DNA of 64,000 nucleotides from Narthecium ossifragum (Eukaryota; Streptophyta; Magnoliopsida; Dioscoreales; Nartheciaceae), in the NCBI GenBank assembly GCA_963920575.1, contig OY986971.1, forward strand, positions 2,914,001-2,978,000. The letters run 5' to 3'. Under the pieces are notes generated by a model. It made no database searches. It was not told where the DNA came from and saw only the letters and a list, made by a program, of their open reading frames with translations. The translations under genes were made by a program, and so were the position numbers. Positions 35,556-44,914 of the stretch are shown here, in pieces (position 1 is the stretch's first letter; every line of letters begins with the position of its first letter).

Positions 35556-35738
35556 TTTAAGTCGTTGGCAGACGAGCAGAAGATTTTTCAAAAACTAAAG
35601 TTCAGAAACTAAAATTAAGATCGAATTAAACCATTGACTGATTTGTGTTCTTAGAACTATAATAGATAGAAAAATATAAAACTTATTTTCTTTGGCCTAC
35701 ATCTTTCTAATCGACCATATCTGCATACCACTAGAATT

Positions 35739-36713
35739 ATGGCTACATCCACTGCCTTGAGGAAAATTAATTCTAAAAAAGATAATAAATTGAAGAATGC
35801 CCAATTGGCAGAATTCCCTTCTGAATTAGAAGCCCTTAATAACTGGGCAATCTCAGATGTTCCAAACAGGGATATCTACAAAATTGGATTTCTAGATCTA
35901 AAGTTGCTTATAGCGATTAAAACTGTCGAAAAGACTGTGACTGTCGATCAAGAAGATCAGACTATTAAACTTCTCTCTGAAGAAGATTTAGATCCTTATA
36001 TGGATAAATACAATTACATCCACATAGGACAAATTCAAGTGGCTTATAAACCACTCACCCTTCAGGGTTTAAATGCTTCAATTCTCTCGTGCCTGAGAGA
36101 TGCTAGATGTTTGAATTGGCCACAATCCCTTATGGGAATTATGGAAACGAGCCTTAGTCATGGACCTGTCTATTTTAATGTCTATCCGAATTTAAGTTTG
36201 TCCCTGACTGACCCTAATATATTAGAAGCCATTAGTCTTAACATTAAGACTCATGGCTATGAATTTTTGCCTGGATCTGAGACTATTGCTATAGTCTATA
36301 GAATCCATTATAAGATCCTTAGTACCTTAGCTCTCAGAGCTAAACAATTTACTCCTCCGGGAAAAACAATTTTAATTGAAACTAATTTACTGTCTTCACG
36401 TATTGCTACCAATAGACAGATTAAATGGGAAGAAGTTAATTTTCCAGATAACTGGATAATAACTAATGCAGTCCCTCATAGACCAATTTTAAATCAACAA
36501 ATAGATCAGATTTCTCAAACTGATGATGGGGAAGTTACTATAACTTTTGATCCTAATAGGACTATCAAATTTACTGATGTTACTACTTCTAGAAAATCTG
36601 TGTCTAGAGAAGGAACTCCGGTTCAGGCTATTAGAATTTATGAATCTCAAATTCCTCATGGGATTTATGAAAAGGGATCTAATACAGATTCCGAAATGAA
36701 TTTTCAGTTGTAA
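35739..36713 (+). CDS. Movement protein (30K type), copy A
   Basis: Intact 324-residue frame, the same length as the homologues in B and C. It matches the movement proteins of endogenous caulimovirids, which form tubules through plasmodesmata for cell-to-cell spread. An early basic segment (RKINSKKDNKLK), a long beta-rich core, and a polar tail ending NFQL. The stop TAA is followed immediately by the ATG of the polyprotein in the same frame. No lesion seen despite the age of the copy. Confidence 0.88.
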   Translation: MATSTALRKINSKKDNKLKNAQLAEFPSELEALNNWAISDVPNRDIYKIGFLDLKLLIAIKTVEKTVTVDQEDQTIKLLSEEDLDPYMDKYNYIHIGQIQVAYKPLTLQGLNASILSCLRDARCLNWPQSLMGIMETSLSHGPVYFNVYPNLSLSLTDPNILEAISLNIKTHGYEFLPGSETIAIVYRIHYKILSTLALRAKQFTPPGKTILIETNLLSSRIATNRQIKWEEVNFPDNWIITNAVPHRPILNQQIDQISQTDDGEVTITFDPNRTIKFTDVTTSRKSVSREGTPVQAIRIYESQIPHGIYEKGSNTDSEMNFQL

Positions 36714-39700
36714 ATGGATTTTAGACCTCATAGTCCCCTCAGGAAATATCTTAATAAGGAATTTCAAGAGTTATATAACAAGCAATTTCGTGATTGGTTT
36801 TTCTCAACCTTTAATGAGGAACATAGAAAGACTTATAAAGAATTATACTATAGTGAATTAGAAGCTAAAAATCAGATTCAATTCTTTGTCCATTGGTTTT
36901 TAAATCATTATGTTGATGAAAAGAATCTGAAATCAATGAAATTATTAATCAAATCGTTGAGGAAAATAATCCTGCAAGTATTAATGTAATTGAAGAACAT
37001 TTTAAGTTCTAGAGAACCAGCAGTGGTACTCAAAAAAGATCTCTATATCCGCCGACGGAACCCCTTAAATTAGACGGAGTTTCTACTTCGAATCTTGAGG
37101 CAACGGCCTTTATAAAGCCTATAGAAACTACTCATGAAACTTTAAAAGAGCTTAATAGACTCTTTAAACAAAATAATTATTCTAATGTTTATTTACAAGT
37201 TATTGGTCAACAGTTAACTCGTATCGAGCAAACGGTTGAAAAACTTGTTAATAAGCTAGAAGCATTGGTCCCGAATCTTTACATAGCTAAAGAAAAGGCT
37301 ATAAAAAATGCTAAACCATTTATCAAACCAAGTCCAGAAATCTCTGGGTTTAAATTTGAAAAAGAATTTAAAGAAGAGGTAATTGAATCTCTCAGTAAGC
37401 AACTGAATCAAACTCGTATTCAAGTCCTTAATAAGGATAAAGGAGCAGTTGATACTGAGATTGCCTCTTCTGATAATCAATCAGAAACTGAATCTATAAA
37501 TGGAATTCTTGAAGCTGAACAACAGTTTCAACAGATTAATAAGACTGAACATAGACCTCACAATCTTGAAAAATTTTATTATAAACGACCATCTCCTTTG
37601 GATGTTTTATATGAAGAAAATGAAACCTTTATTCAACAAGATTACTCTGGTAGAAATATCTATGAATGGAACATCGATGGTATGAGTGATCACCAGATAA
37701 ATAATATGGCACATCGTATGCTGATGTATGCTACTATTTCTAAAGGATCTGGCAATACTGACCCAAACATTGCTGCCTATTTGACATGCGGTTTTACCGG
37801 CAGTCTTAAGGGCTGGTGGGATAATTATCTTATACCAGATCAACGGACCGAAATCCTTTCGGCCGTAAAAATTGAAAATAATAGTCAACAACAGACTGAT
37901 GCTGTTTATACTTTGATTTTGACTATTGTTGAACATTTTACTGGTAATATTACCAATCAGGGGGAGAAAACTAGGACACTTCTTCAAAACTTGAGATGTC
38001 CTACTCTTACCCATTTTCGTTGATATAAAGATACCTTTCTTAATAGAGTTATGCAGCTTAATGATGCTAATAGTACTCATTGGAAGTCTAAGTTTATAGA
38101 CGGTTTACCTAATCTCTTTGCTGAAAGAGTTAGAAATTACTTAAGAGAACCTGATAATGGGACTATCTCTTACAATTTGTACACCTATGGGGCTTTAATA
38201 AATGCTTGTATCCATGAAGGTTTAAGCTTGTGTAATGATCTGAAGCTTAAAAATCAATTGAAGTCTCATAGACTTACTGAGAAAAAACAATTGGGAGAAT
38301 TTTGTCAACAGTTTGCTTTTGATGAACCTATTAAGCAAAATAAGCTTTAGAAGGAAAAGAAAGAAGATAAACCTTTCTACAAGAGAAGAAAAAAGAAATA
38401 TGATCCTCAAAAGAGTAATACTCAGAGGAAGCCCAAGGTTGACAAATCTAAAGCTAAATGCTTTAAATGTGGAAAAATTGGTCATTATGCCAATAGATGT
38501 TATACTAAGAAAAAGATCAATGAGATCGAAGATGAAGGACTAAAGCAATCCTTATTAAAGATTATGATCAATAATACTGATTCAGAATCTGTTGAAAGTT
38601 ATTCTTCTGAATCTACAGAAGAAGAAAATGAATGCTCTTGTACAATTAATAATTGTACTAAAAAGGATAATCCCTATTACTGGAAAGCCATTGTTGAAAT
38701 GAGTGGGCTATCCGTTAATATGCTGTCTCTTGATAAGAGCATCCTAGCAAAATTACTTACAGAAGAAAATATATCTTCTGAATTAAAATCACAATTGATT
38801 GAGATCTGTTTGAAAGGAGAACAAAGGATTGAAGCTCCAAAAATAGATCATACTTATCGTCTTGCCGAAGTTATACGAAGAAGACAAGAAAAAACTGTTA
38901 AAACTCTATCTTTATCCGAGTTAAACAGAGAGGTTAACAACCTGAAAGAAGAAGTTAAACTTCTTAGAGAAGAAAATAGATATATATTTTCTGTGATTGA
39001 AGAAAGAGATCTTTCGTTAGGAGAATTTCCTCCTATACCCGAAAAAGGGAAACAAATTGATACAGGACAAAGTTCTGAAACTCCTAATGAGGTTTTAATT
39101 CAAATGTTGCAGCAAATTACTGCTCAAAAATGGTATATCGAGATTACTCTTGTTATGCCTGATCAAGTTGTTATACCTCACCTTATAGCACTTATTGATA
39201 GTGGTGCTGATTTAAATTGTGTTCAAGAAGGAATAATACCTTCTAAATATTTTGAGAAGACCACACAAGCCCTTAGTGGTGCTAGTGGTAATAGACTTGA
39301 AGTTAATTATAAACTTCCGAAAGCATTAGTCTGTATACAAGAAACCTGTATACCGACTCCTTTCGTGCTTGTGAATAATCTTTCACAACATATAATTTTG
39401 GGAACTCCTTTCCTTCATAAGATTATGCCTTTGGAAAGAGTTGACTCCTCTGGGATTAATGCTAGATATAAAAGGAGAACTCATTACTTTACAGTTCAAA
39501 ACTGAACCTCATACAAGAATTCTTAATGAGGTTACAAACCTTCTTTTGAAAGAAAATCAAATCCATTTTCTTAAAGAAGAAATTTCTTATGTTCAAATTC
39601 AAGAACAACTATTGAAACATGCTGTCAAAGATCTGATAGGCCAGGTTGATAAGCAGTTTCAGTCTACTGTGTGTGGCACGGTTCCCAATGCTTTTGGAAT

Positions 39701-41232
39701 CGTAAGCAACATATAGTTGAACTGCCCTATGAAGAATCCTTTAATGAAAAGGATATCCCTACTCGTGCTCGTCCTTGTCAGATGAATCAAGAATACCTTG
39801 ATCTTTGCAAGAAAGAAATCACTTCTCTACTTGAGAAAAAATTGATTCGAAAATCATACTCCCCTTGGAGTTGCACAGCATTCTATGTTAATAATGCTGC
39901 TGAAAGAGAACGAGGAGTTCCTCGTCTTGTTATTAAATTTAAACCTCTTAATAAGGTACTTAAATGGATTAGATATCATATCCCTAATAAAAGGGACCTG
40001 CTTAATCGAATTTATAGAGCTAAGGTCTTTTCTAAATTTGATCTTAAATCTGGTTATTGGAAGATTCAGATTGCCGAAAAGATCATTATAAAACGGCTTT
40101 CACCGTTCCTTTTGGACACTATGAATGGAATGTTATTCCATTCGGTTTAAAAAATGCTCCTTCTGAATTTCAAAATATAATGAATGAAATTTTCATTCCT
40201 TGTACTAATTTTATTTTGTCTTACATTGATGATATATTAATATTTTCTGAAAATATTGATCAGCATGTAAAACATTTAGATGTTTTCAGACATTTAGCTA
40301 TAAAAAATGGATTAGTTATATCTGCTCCAAAGATGAAATTATTTCAGACTGAAATTAGATTTCTTGGCCATAATATTGGTAAAGGAACTATAGTTCCTAT
40401 AGATAGAAGTATTGAATTTGCTTCTAAATTTCCTGATATAATCACATACACAAATCAATTGCAAAGGTTCTTAGGAGCTTTAAATTATGTGTCTGATTAT
40501 TATAAAGATTGGGCTAAGGATACAGCTCTTCTCTATAATCGTTTGAAGAAGAATCCTGATCCTTGGACTCAGGCCCATACTGATGCTGTGAGACTAATTA
40601 AGTCTAAAGTTATTAATCTTCCTTACACCAATTTGCTTAAACCAGAGTGCAAAAAGATTGTTGAAACAGATGCCAATAATATTGGCTATGGTGGCATTTT
40701 GAAACAAAAATGCTTTGACTCTCCTAAAGAAGAGTTAGTCCGATATACATCGGGTAAGTGGAATTCTACTCAATTTAATTATTCCACTATCAAAAAAGAA
40801 ATGTTATCTATTATTAAATATTTATATAAATTTCAGGATGATCTCCTCAATCAACCATTTCTTCTTCGCATTGACTGTAGTTCTGCTAAAAGTGTCATTG
40901 AAAAGGATGTTAAGAATTTAACTTCTAAACAAATCTTTGCTCGTTAGCAAGCTAAATTAGCAGTTTTTGATTTCACTATTGAATTCATTAAGGGTAAACA
41001 TAATGTTCTCCCTGATTTCTTAACACGTGAATTTTTGCAGGGTACTCATGCGAAGGAATGCTCCCCCTCATGGGGGGGGAGAGGTGGGAGAGGGATGGGT
41101 AACAGGCGGGGAAATACTCCTCCTATTTACCCCACCACCTCATTGTCATCTGCATATGGTAATAGTTGGCGAACAATTCGCAGAGGAAGTAATACTTCCT
41201 ATCCAAGTTTTGTCCGTAATACGGCTACATAA
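36714..41232 (+). pseudogene. Polyprotein (capsid, protease, RT, RNase H), copy A, multiply broken
   Basis: Domains in order: capsid region with YSGRNIYEWNIDG (about 37650), CCHC knuckle CFKCGKIGHYANRC (about 38460), coiled-coil region, aspartic protease with DSGAD (about 39200), RT with YIDD (about 40225) and RNase H up to about 40980. No integrase. Breaks: stop and frame change in 36987-37260, TGA at about 38024 and TAG at 38348, frame changes near 39500, 39690 and 40080, and TAG at about 40945. The frame then runs past the point where B-D stop (TGA after EPA or APD) to TAA at 41230-41232. Not functional. The start is the ATG directly after the MP stop. Confidence 0.9.
41022..41047 (+). promoter_or_regulatory. 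Candidate 3' splice site before the third ORF, copy A
   Basis: TTTCTTAACACG then GAATTTTTGCAG|GG, 7 bases before the ATG of the third ORF (41048). Pyrimidine-rich with CAG|G, and also present in B, C and D. The sequence also encodes the EFLQG end of the polyprotein, so part of the conservation has another explanation. Confidence 0.5.
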
Positions 41233-42402
41233 GATATGCCAAGTAAAACTACTTCTCAAGGTAATACCTCAGAAACAAAGGAATCCTTTGCAGAGGTGGT
41301 CAAGGATAATGATCCTTTAATGATCACAAAACCAGCTCATGAGTTGATGGTTCATATTGAATCTGAAAATATGTGTTACTTTGATAATCCAGAAAAATTG
41401 AGACAAAAATATCTTGATAATTGTCAATATCCTACTTCGGTATATAAACCGAGAAAATGGATGGAGGCTCTGTTATCCCAGAGAGATGTGCATTTTGAGC
41501 ACTTTTATAAAAATTCTGATGATCGAAAGCCACCTGCTTATAGCAAGTGCACAATCAAAGATGTGATGACTCCCAAGGAATGGGGCTTTAGCACTCATAA
41601 GCCATTCCCCTTCAAATTGGAGAAAGAAACTTATAGTTTCAACTACTGGGATTACAAAGATGCCTTTTATCTTTCATTCTTATGCGAGAACGAAAATTTG
41701 AAACATACATGGTTTATTAAGCTATGTCCTGAGATCCTTCAAAAGGATATTCCAGCATGAATCTATGACTGGTGGCATAAATATGGAGCCGAACTGGATA
41801 TATTGCCAGAACCAATTGCTGCTCTATATGAGAAATGGGTCTCTACCCACCCTGTTCTTCATACTAAGAAAGATGACGAAATTTTAAAGGGAATGTGTCC
41901 TCTGTACTTCTTTGCTGAAATTGAGATCCCATGGATCTGGAAATGGTTCTGTGTCTCTGGAACTGATGACTTATACCTTCCTTGCCTTATTCGAAGGTAT
42001 CAAGTTAAATGGGGGAAAGGTCTTGATGTGACTACTAAGGTCTCTGAATTATTAGAGATCATAAGCAGGAATGAGCATGCACTTAGTCAGAATGTGGTTC
42101 GTGAAGTTCCTATGGACAATCACATGGCTCGAGTAAAAAGAGCCTTTGAAAGGAGATTTCCTAAAGCCACGGATGAGCAAATTGCTCAACATTGCTATGA
42201 TTATATGAAAAATCAAATCAATAATATGTTCCCTGGATCAGATAAGATCTCTATTGGATCTGATGATCCCATGCAAGATGCTCAAGACCCTTATGACAGG
42301 GATGAACAAGAAGCCTTATGGGATCAGTTGGTGGCAGGAAAAGCACAAGGAAAGAAGCCATCAAAAGACGCACCAACTACTAGTGGGGCATCCACTAGCT
42401 AA
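41048..42402 (+). pseudogene. Third viral ORF (unknown function), copy A, broken
   Basis: Begins MRRNAPP near a GGGGGGGG-AGAGG tract, changes frame between about 41060 and 41230, and has in-frame stops at 41230-41232 and 41758-41760. The rest, to TAA at 42402, follows the ~450-residue protein of copy B: conserved aromatic-rich blocks (RKWMEALLSQR, FNYWDYKDAF, EIPWIWKWF) and an acidic/Ser-Thr tail ending TSGASTS. Known in florendovirus-like genomes as an ORF of unknown function. Confidence 0.82.
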
Positions 42403-42641
42403 AGGAGACAGATGGTATCTCCTTTACAGGCCATAAGCAGGAAATAAAGGCCACTCAACCGACTGCACCTTATTCAGCACATGTAGTGGCGGGCCCCACT
42501 TGCACATGGTAGACAAAGAAAAGTGGTAATCCACTGGCCGACATGTTGATAAGGGAATATATTCTCTCTCAATTATTTTATCCTCTCAATTATTGTACGA
42601 TGCCAGGTTGCATCCTTTGCCTCTAAGGCATCCTCTACCTC

Positions 42642-42648
42642 TATATAA
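42642..42648 (+). promoter_or_regulatory. TATA box of viral promoter, copy A
   Basis: TATATAA centred in the near-palindrome CCTCTATATAAGAGG, conserved in all four copies, downstream of the third ORF where the pregenomic RNA promoter of caulimovirids lies. Confidence 0.85.
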
Positions 42649-42739
42649 GAGGAAGAACTCTTCTGAGTTAGACACACTGGTTTTCACCCTTTCACTTCTC
42701 TTGTAACCTTCCTACTACCCTTGTAACCCTTGCCAGTGG

Positions 42740-42745
42740 AATAAA
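42740..42745 (+). terminator. Polyadenylation signal, copy A
   Basis: AATAAA 98 bp after the TATA box in the conserved context CCAGTGGAATAAAAGC. Copies B-D have AATATA here. In caulimovirids this signal is bypassed on the first pass and used on the second. Confidence 0.6.
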
Positions 42746-42955
42746 AGCTTCTAGTCTTTGCTACATCTCTCCTGTAAGTCTTTTAATTTTGTCTTTCTTT
42801 CTTTGAGATATTTTTTGGAAGTAATATCCAAAGGCTGGAACGTTGATCGTCCAGTTCTACCTTCCGATCTCGTCAAACAGATCGGTTGAATCGAGCGCCA
42901 GCTCCACTGGATATTGATTTCTAATCAATACCTCCCCCTTCCGCCATCCTGGTAT

Positions 42956-43018
42956 ACACACAATACTATATATAAAATATATAATATATACTATATATAA
43001 ATAATATTATATATATTA
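42956..43018. repeat. TA-rich spacer between copies A and B
   Basis: About 63 bp of ACACA and TATATA-type sequence separating two viral copies joined tail to tail. Confidence 0.85.
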
Positions 43019-43086
43019 TCTACATACAACGACACTACTCACACATGGCTCTGATACCAAAGTTGCGCAGGGTATTTTTGAGAAAT
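43019..43086 (-). repeat. Terminal direct repeat of copy B (3' end)
   Basis: Matches 50535-50602 except for two bases. It includes CATGGCTCTGATACCA, the reverse complement of the tRNA-Met binding site, at 43044-43059. Confidence 0.92.
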
Positions 43087-43336
43087 TCTTATCCAGAGAT
43101 AACTGGCGCTCGATGCTACCGATCTGTTTGACGAGATCGGAAGGTAGAACTGAACTATGAAAGTTCCAGTCTTTGGATAAGATCTCCAAAAATTACCACA
43201 AGATAAAAGAGAGGAAAGAAATACTTACAAAGCTTAGCTATATTCCACTGGAAATAGTTACAAGGAAGATGGTTTACAGTAGTGAAGGAGAGAAGGGGTG
43301 AGTTCCAGTGTACCGAACTCAGAAGAGTTCTTCCTC

Positions 43337-43343
43337 TTATATA
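43337..43343 (-). promoter_or_regulatory. TATA box of viral promoter, copy B
   Basis: TATATAA on the minus strand inside CCTCTATATAAGAGG. A variant poly(A) signal (AATATA) lies downstream near 43244-43249. Confidence 0.82.
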
Positions 43344-43549
43344 GAGGTACATGCCTTCAAGGCGAAGTAAGCAGTAGTACACTAATTGAGAGAATATTTC
43401 TCTTTCCATCAAATTATCTCGGCCAGTGGAAGCAATAATGCTCCGATGGTGCTCAGATGGGCCCGCCACTACGTGTGCTGAGTAGGCTGCAGTCGGTTGA
43501 GTGGCTCATATCTTTATCATATCTGCTAGGGAATCACATCACATTACCT

Positions 43550-44914
43550 TTAGCTGGTGGAAGCTCCACTTGTGGTAGGTCCACCTTTCTTTTTCCCTGG
43601 CATATCTTGGGAAATGATCTGGGTCCAGATTGCTTCGTGGTCACCATAAGGGTCCTGAGCATCTTGCATAAGATCATCTGCTCTCTCAGGGCTAGCAAAG
43701 TGGCTAGTGAATTGGTTTTTCAAATGTTCATAACATTTCTGCATGATTTCATTTTCAGATGCATGAGGAAATTGCCGTTCAAACATTTTTTGAAGCCGAA
43801 TCATTGAATGTTCTCTAGGTGTTTCAAGAACCCTTTTTTCTTTTAATAGGCTTTCATTAGCCTTTATGATTTCCTGAATCTCAAAGACCTTGGTCTTAAC
43901 ATCCAATCCTTTCCACCATTTAATTTGATATTGTCTAATAAGACAAGGACAACAAAGTTCATCAATGTCTACTGACGAGAACCATTTCCATATCCATGGA
44001 ATCTCTGCCTCGGCAAAGAAATAAAGAGGAAACATTCCCTCAACTACTTCGGTTTCATGAACAAAAGAAAGAACCGGGTGAGTAGAAACCCATTGATCAT
44101 ATAGTGCAAGAATTGGTGCTGGTAAAATTTCCAACTCAGCGCCATATTTGCGCCACCAGTCATAAATCCACGCTGGAAATTCCTTATGAAGGACTTCAGG
44201 GCAGAGTTTTAGAAACCAAGTATGCTTCAAATTTTCATTTTCACATAAAAATGTGGTATAAAAAGCCTGCTTATAGTCCCAATAGTTAAAAGTATAACTT
44301 TCCTTGTCAATTTTAAAAGGAATGGGTTTCAGAGTACTAAACCCCCATTCTTTGGGTGTCAAGATATTCTTGATAGTGCACTTACTATAAGTAGGTGGTC
44401 TCCTTTCATCAGAGTTCTTGAAGAAATGTTCAAAATAAACTTCTCTCTGTGATAACAGAGCTTCCATCCATTTTCTCGGCTGATAAACAGATGCCGGGTA
44501 GTAGGAATTATCCAAATATTTTTGGCGTAATTTCTCTGGATTCTCAGAGTAACACATATCTTCTGGCTCAATATGAATAATTATTTCATAGGCCGATTTT
44601 GTAATCATTCCAAGATCAATTTCCTTGGTAGTGGCTTCCGCAAAGGATTTTGCCTCATCACTATTAGTGATATTTTCCTTAGGATTATTTTCCTGAGATT
44701 TAGAAGTAGCACTTCTTGCTTGATGTTTGCGAATGGTACGCCAGCTATTACCATATTCTGATTCAGTAGCATTAGAGGTATTACCTATTTCAAATTCTGA
44801 GGTATAACCTCTACCAGAAAAGCCATAACCGCGGCCAGAAATTCCAGCATAGCGAATTCGTCCCCGGCCGCCACGACTCCACCGCCCCCAAAGAGGGGGC
44901 TCAGGCCGGCTCAT
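43550..44914 (-). CDS. Third viral ORF, unknown function, copy B (intact, 454 residues)
   Basis: ATG at 44914 overlaps the polyprotein stop by 14 bases (ATGAGCCGGCCTGA). The N-terminal ~50 residues are Arg/Gly/aromatic-rich (GRWSRGGRGRIRYAG, GRGYGFSGRGY), like an RGG-type nucleic-acid or condensate-forming segment. Residues ~110-330 form a conserved block rich in Trp, Tyr and Phe (KWMEALLSQREVYFEHFFKN, FNYWDYKQAF, EIPWIWKWF). A charged helical part and an acidic tail with TTSGASTS follow. No catalytic motif is visible. Position suggests the role of a transactivator or inclusion-body protein in other caulimovirids, but no similarity to those is evident. The longer upstream frame (MNLILANI...) is polyprotein sequence in another frame, so I chose the Met after the candidate splice acceptor. 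Confidence 0.8.
   Translation of the reverse strand: MSRPEPPLWGRWSRGGRGRIRYAGISGRGYGFSGRGYTSEFEIGNTSNATESEYGNSWRTIRKHQARSATSKSQENNPKENITNSDEAKSFAEATTKEIDLGMITKSAYEIIIHIEPEDMCYSENPEKLRQKYLDNSYYPASVYQPRKWMEALLSQREVYFEHFFKNSDERRPPTYSKCTIKNILTPKEWGFSTLKPIPFKIDKESYTFNYWDYKQAFYTTFLCENENLKHTWFLKLCPEVLHKEFPAWIYDWWRKYGAELEILPAPILALYDQWVSTHPVLSFVHETEVVEGMFPLYFFAEAEIPWIWKWFSSVDIDELCCPCLIRQYQIKWWKGLDVKTKVFEIQEIIKANESLLKEKRVLETPREHSMIRLQKMFERQFPHASENEIMQKCYEHLKNQFTSHFASPERADDLMQDAQDPYGDHEAIWTQIISQDMPGKKKGGPTTSGASTS

Larger units (their letters stand above)
35312..42955 (+). mobile_element. Endogenous pararetrovirus copy A (Caulimoviridae, florendovirus-like), unit length
   Basis: A linear copy of about 7.64 kb that begins and ends within the primer binding site, with TCCTGGTAT at both ends (35312-35320 and 42947-42955). 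Order: PBS, leader, movement protein, polyprotein, third ORF, promoter, leader 5' part. No LTRs and no integrase, as expected for a pararetrovirus. It is the most diverged and most decayed of the four copies. Family assignment rests on gene order, tRNA-Met PBS, 30K-type MP, CCHC capsid and YIDD RT without integrase; the genus is uncertain. Confidence 0.9.
42403..42955 (+). other. Intergenic promoter/leader region of copy A
   Basis: Holds the TATA box, the poly(A) signal, a conserved stem CCGATC...GATCGG around 42866-42888 (imperfect here), and the sequence up to the primer binding site, where the copy ends. Confidence 0.75.
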
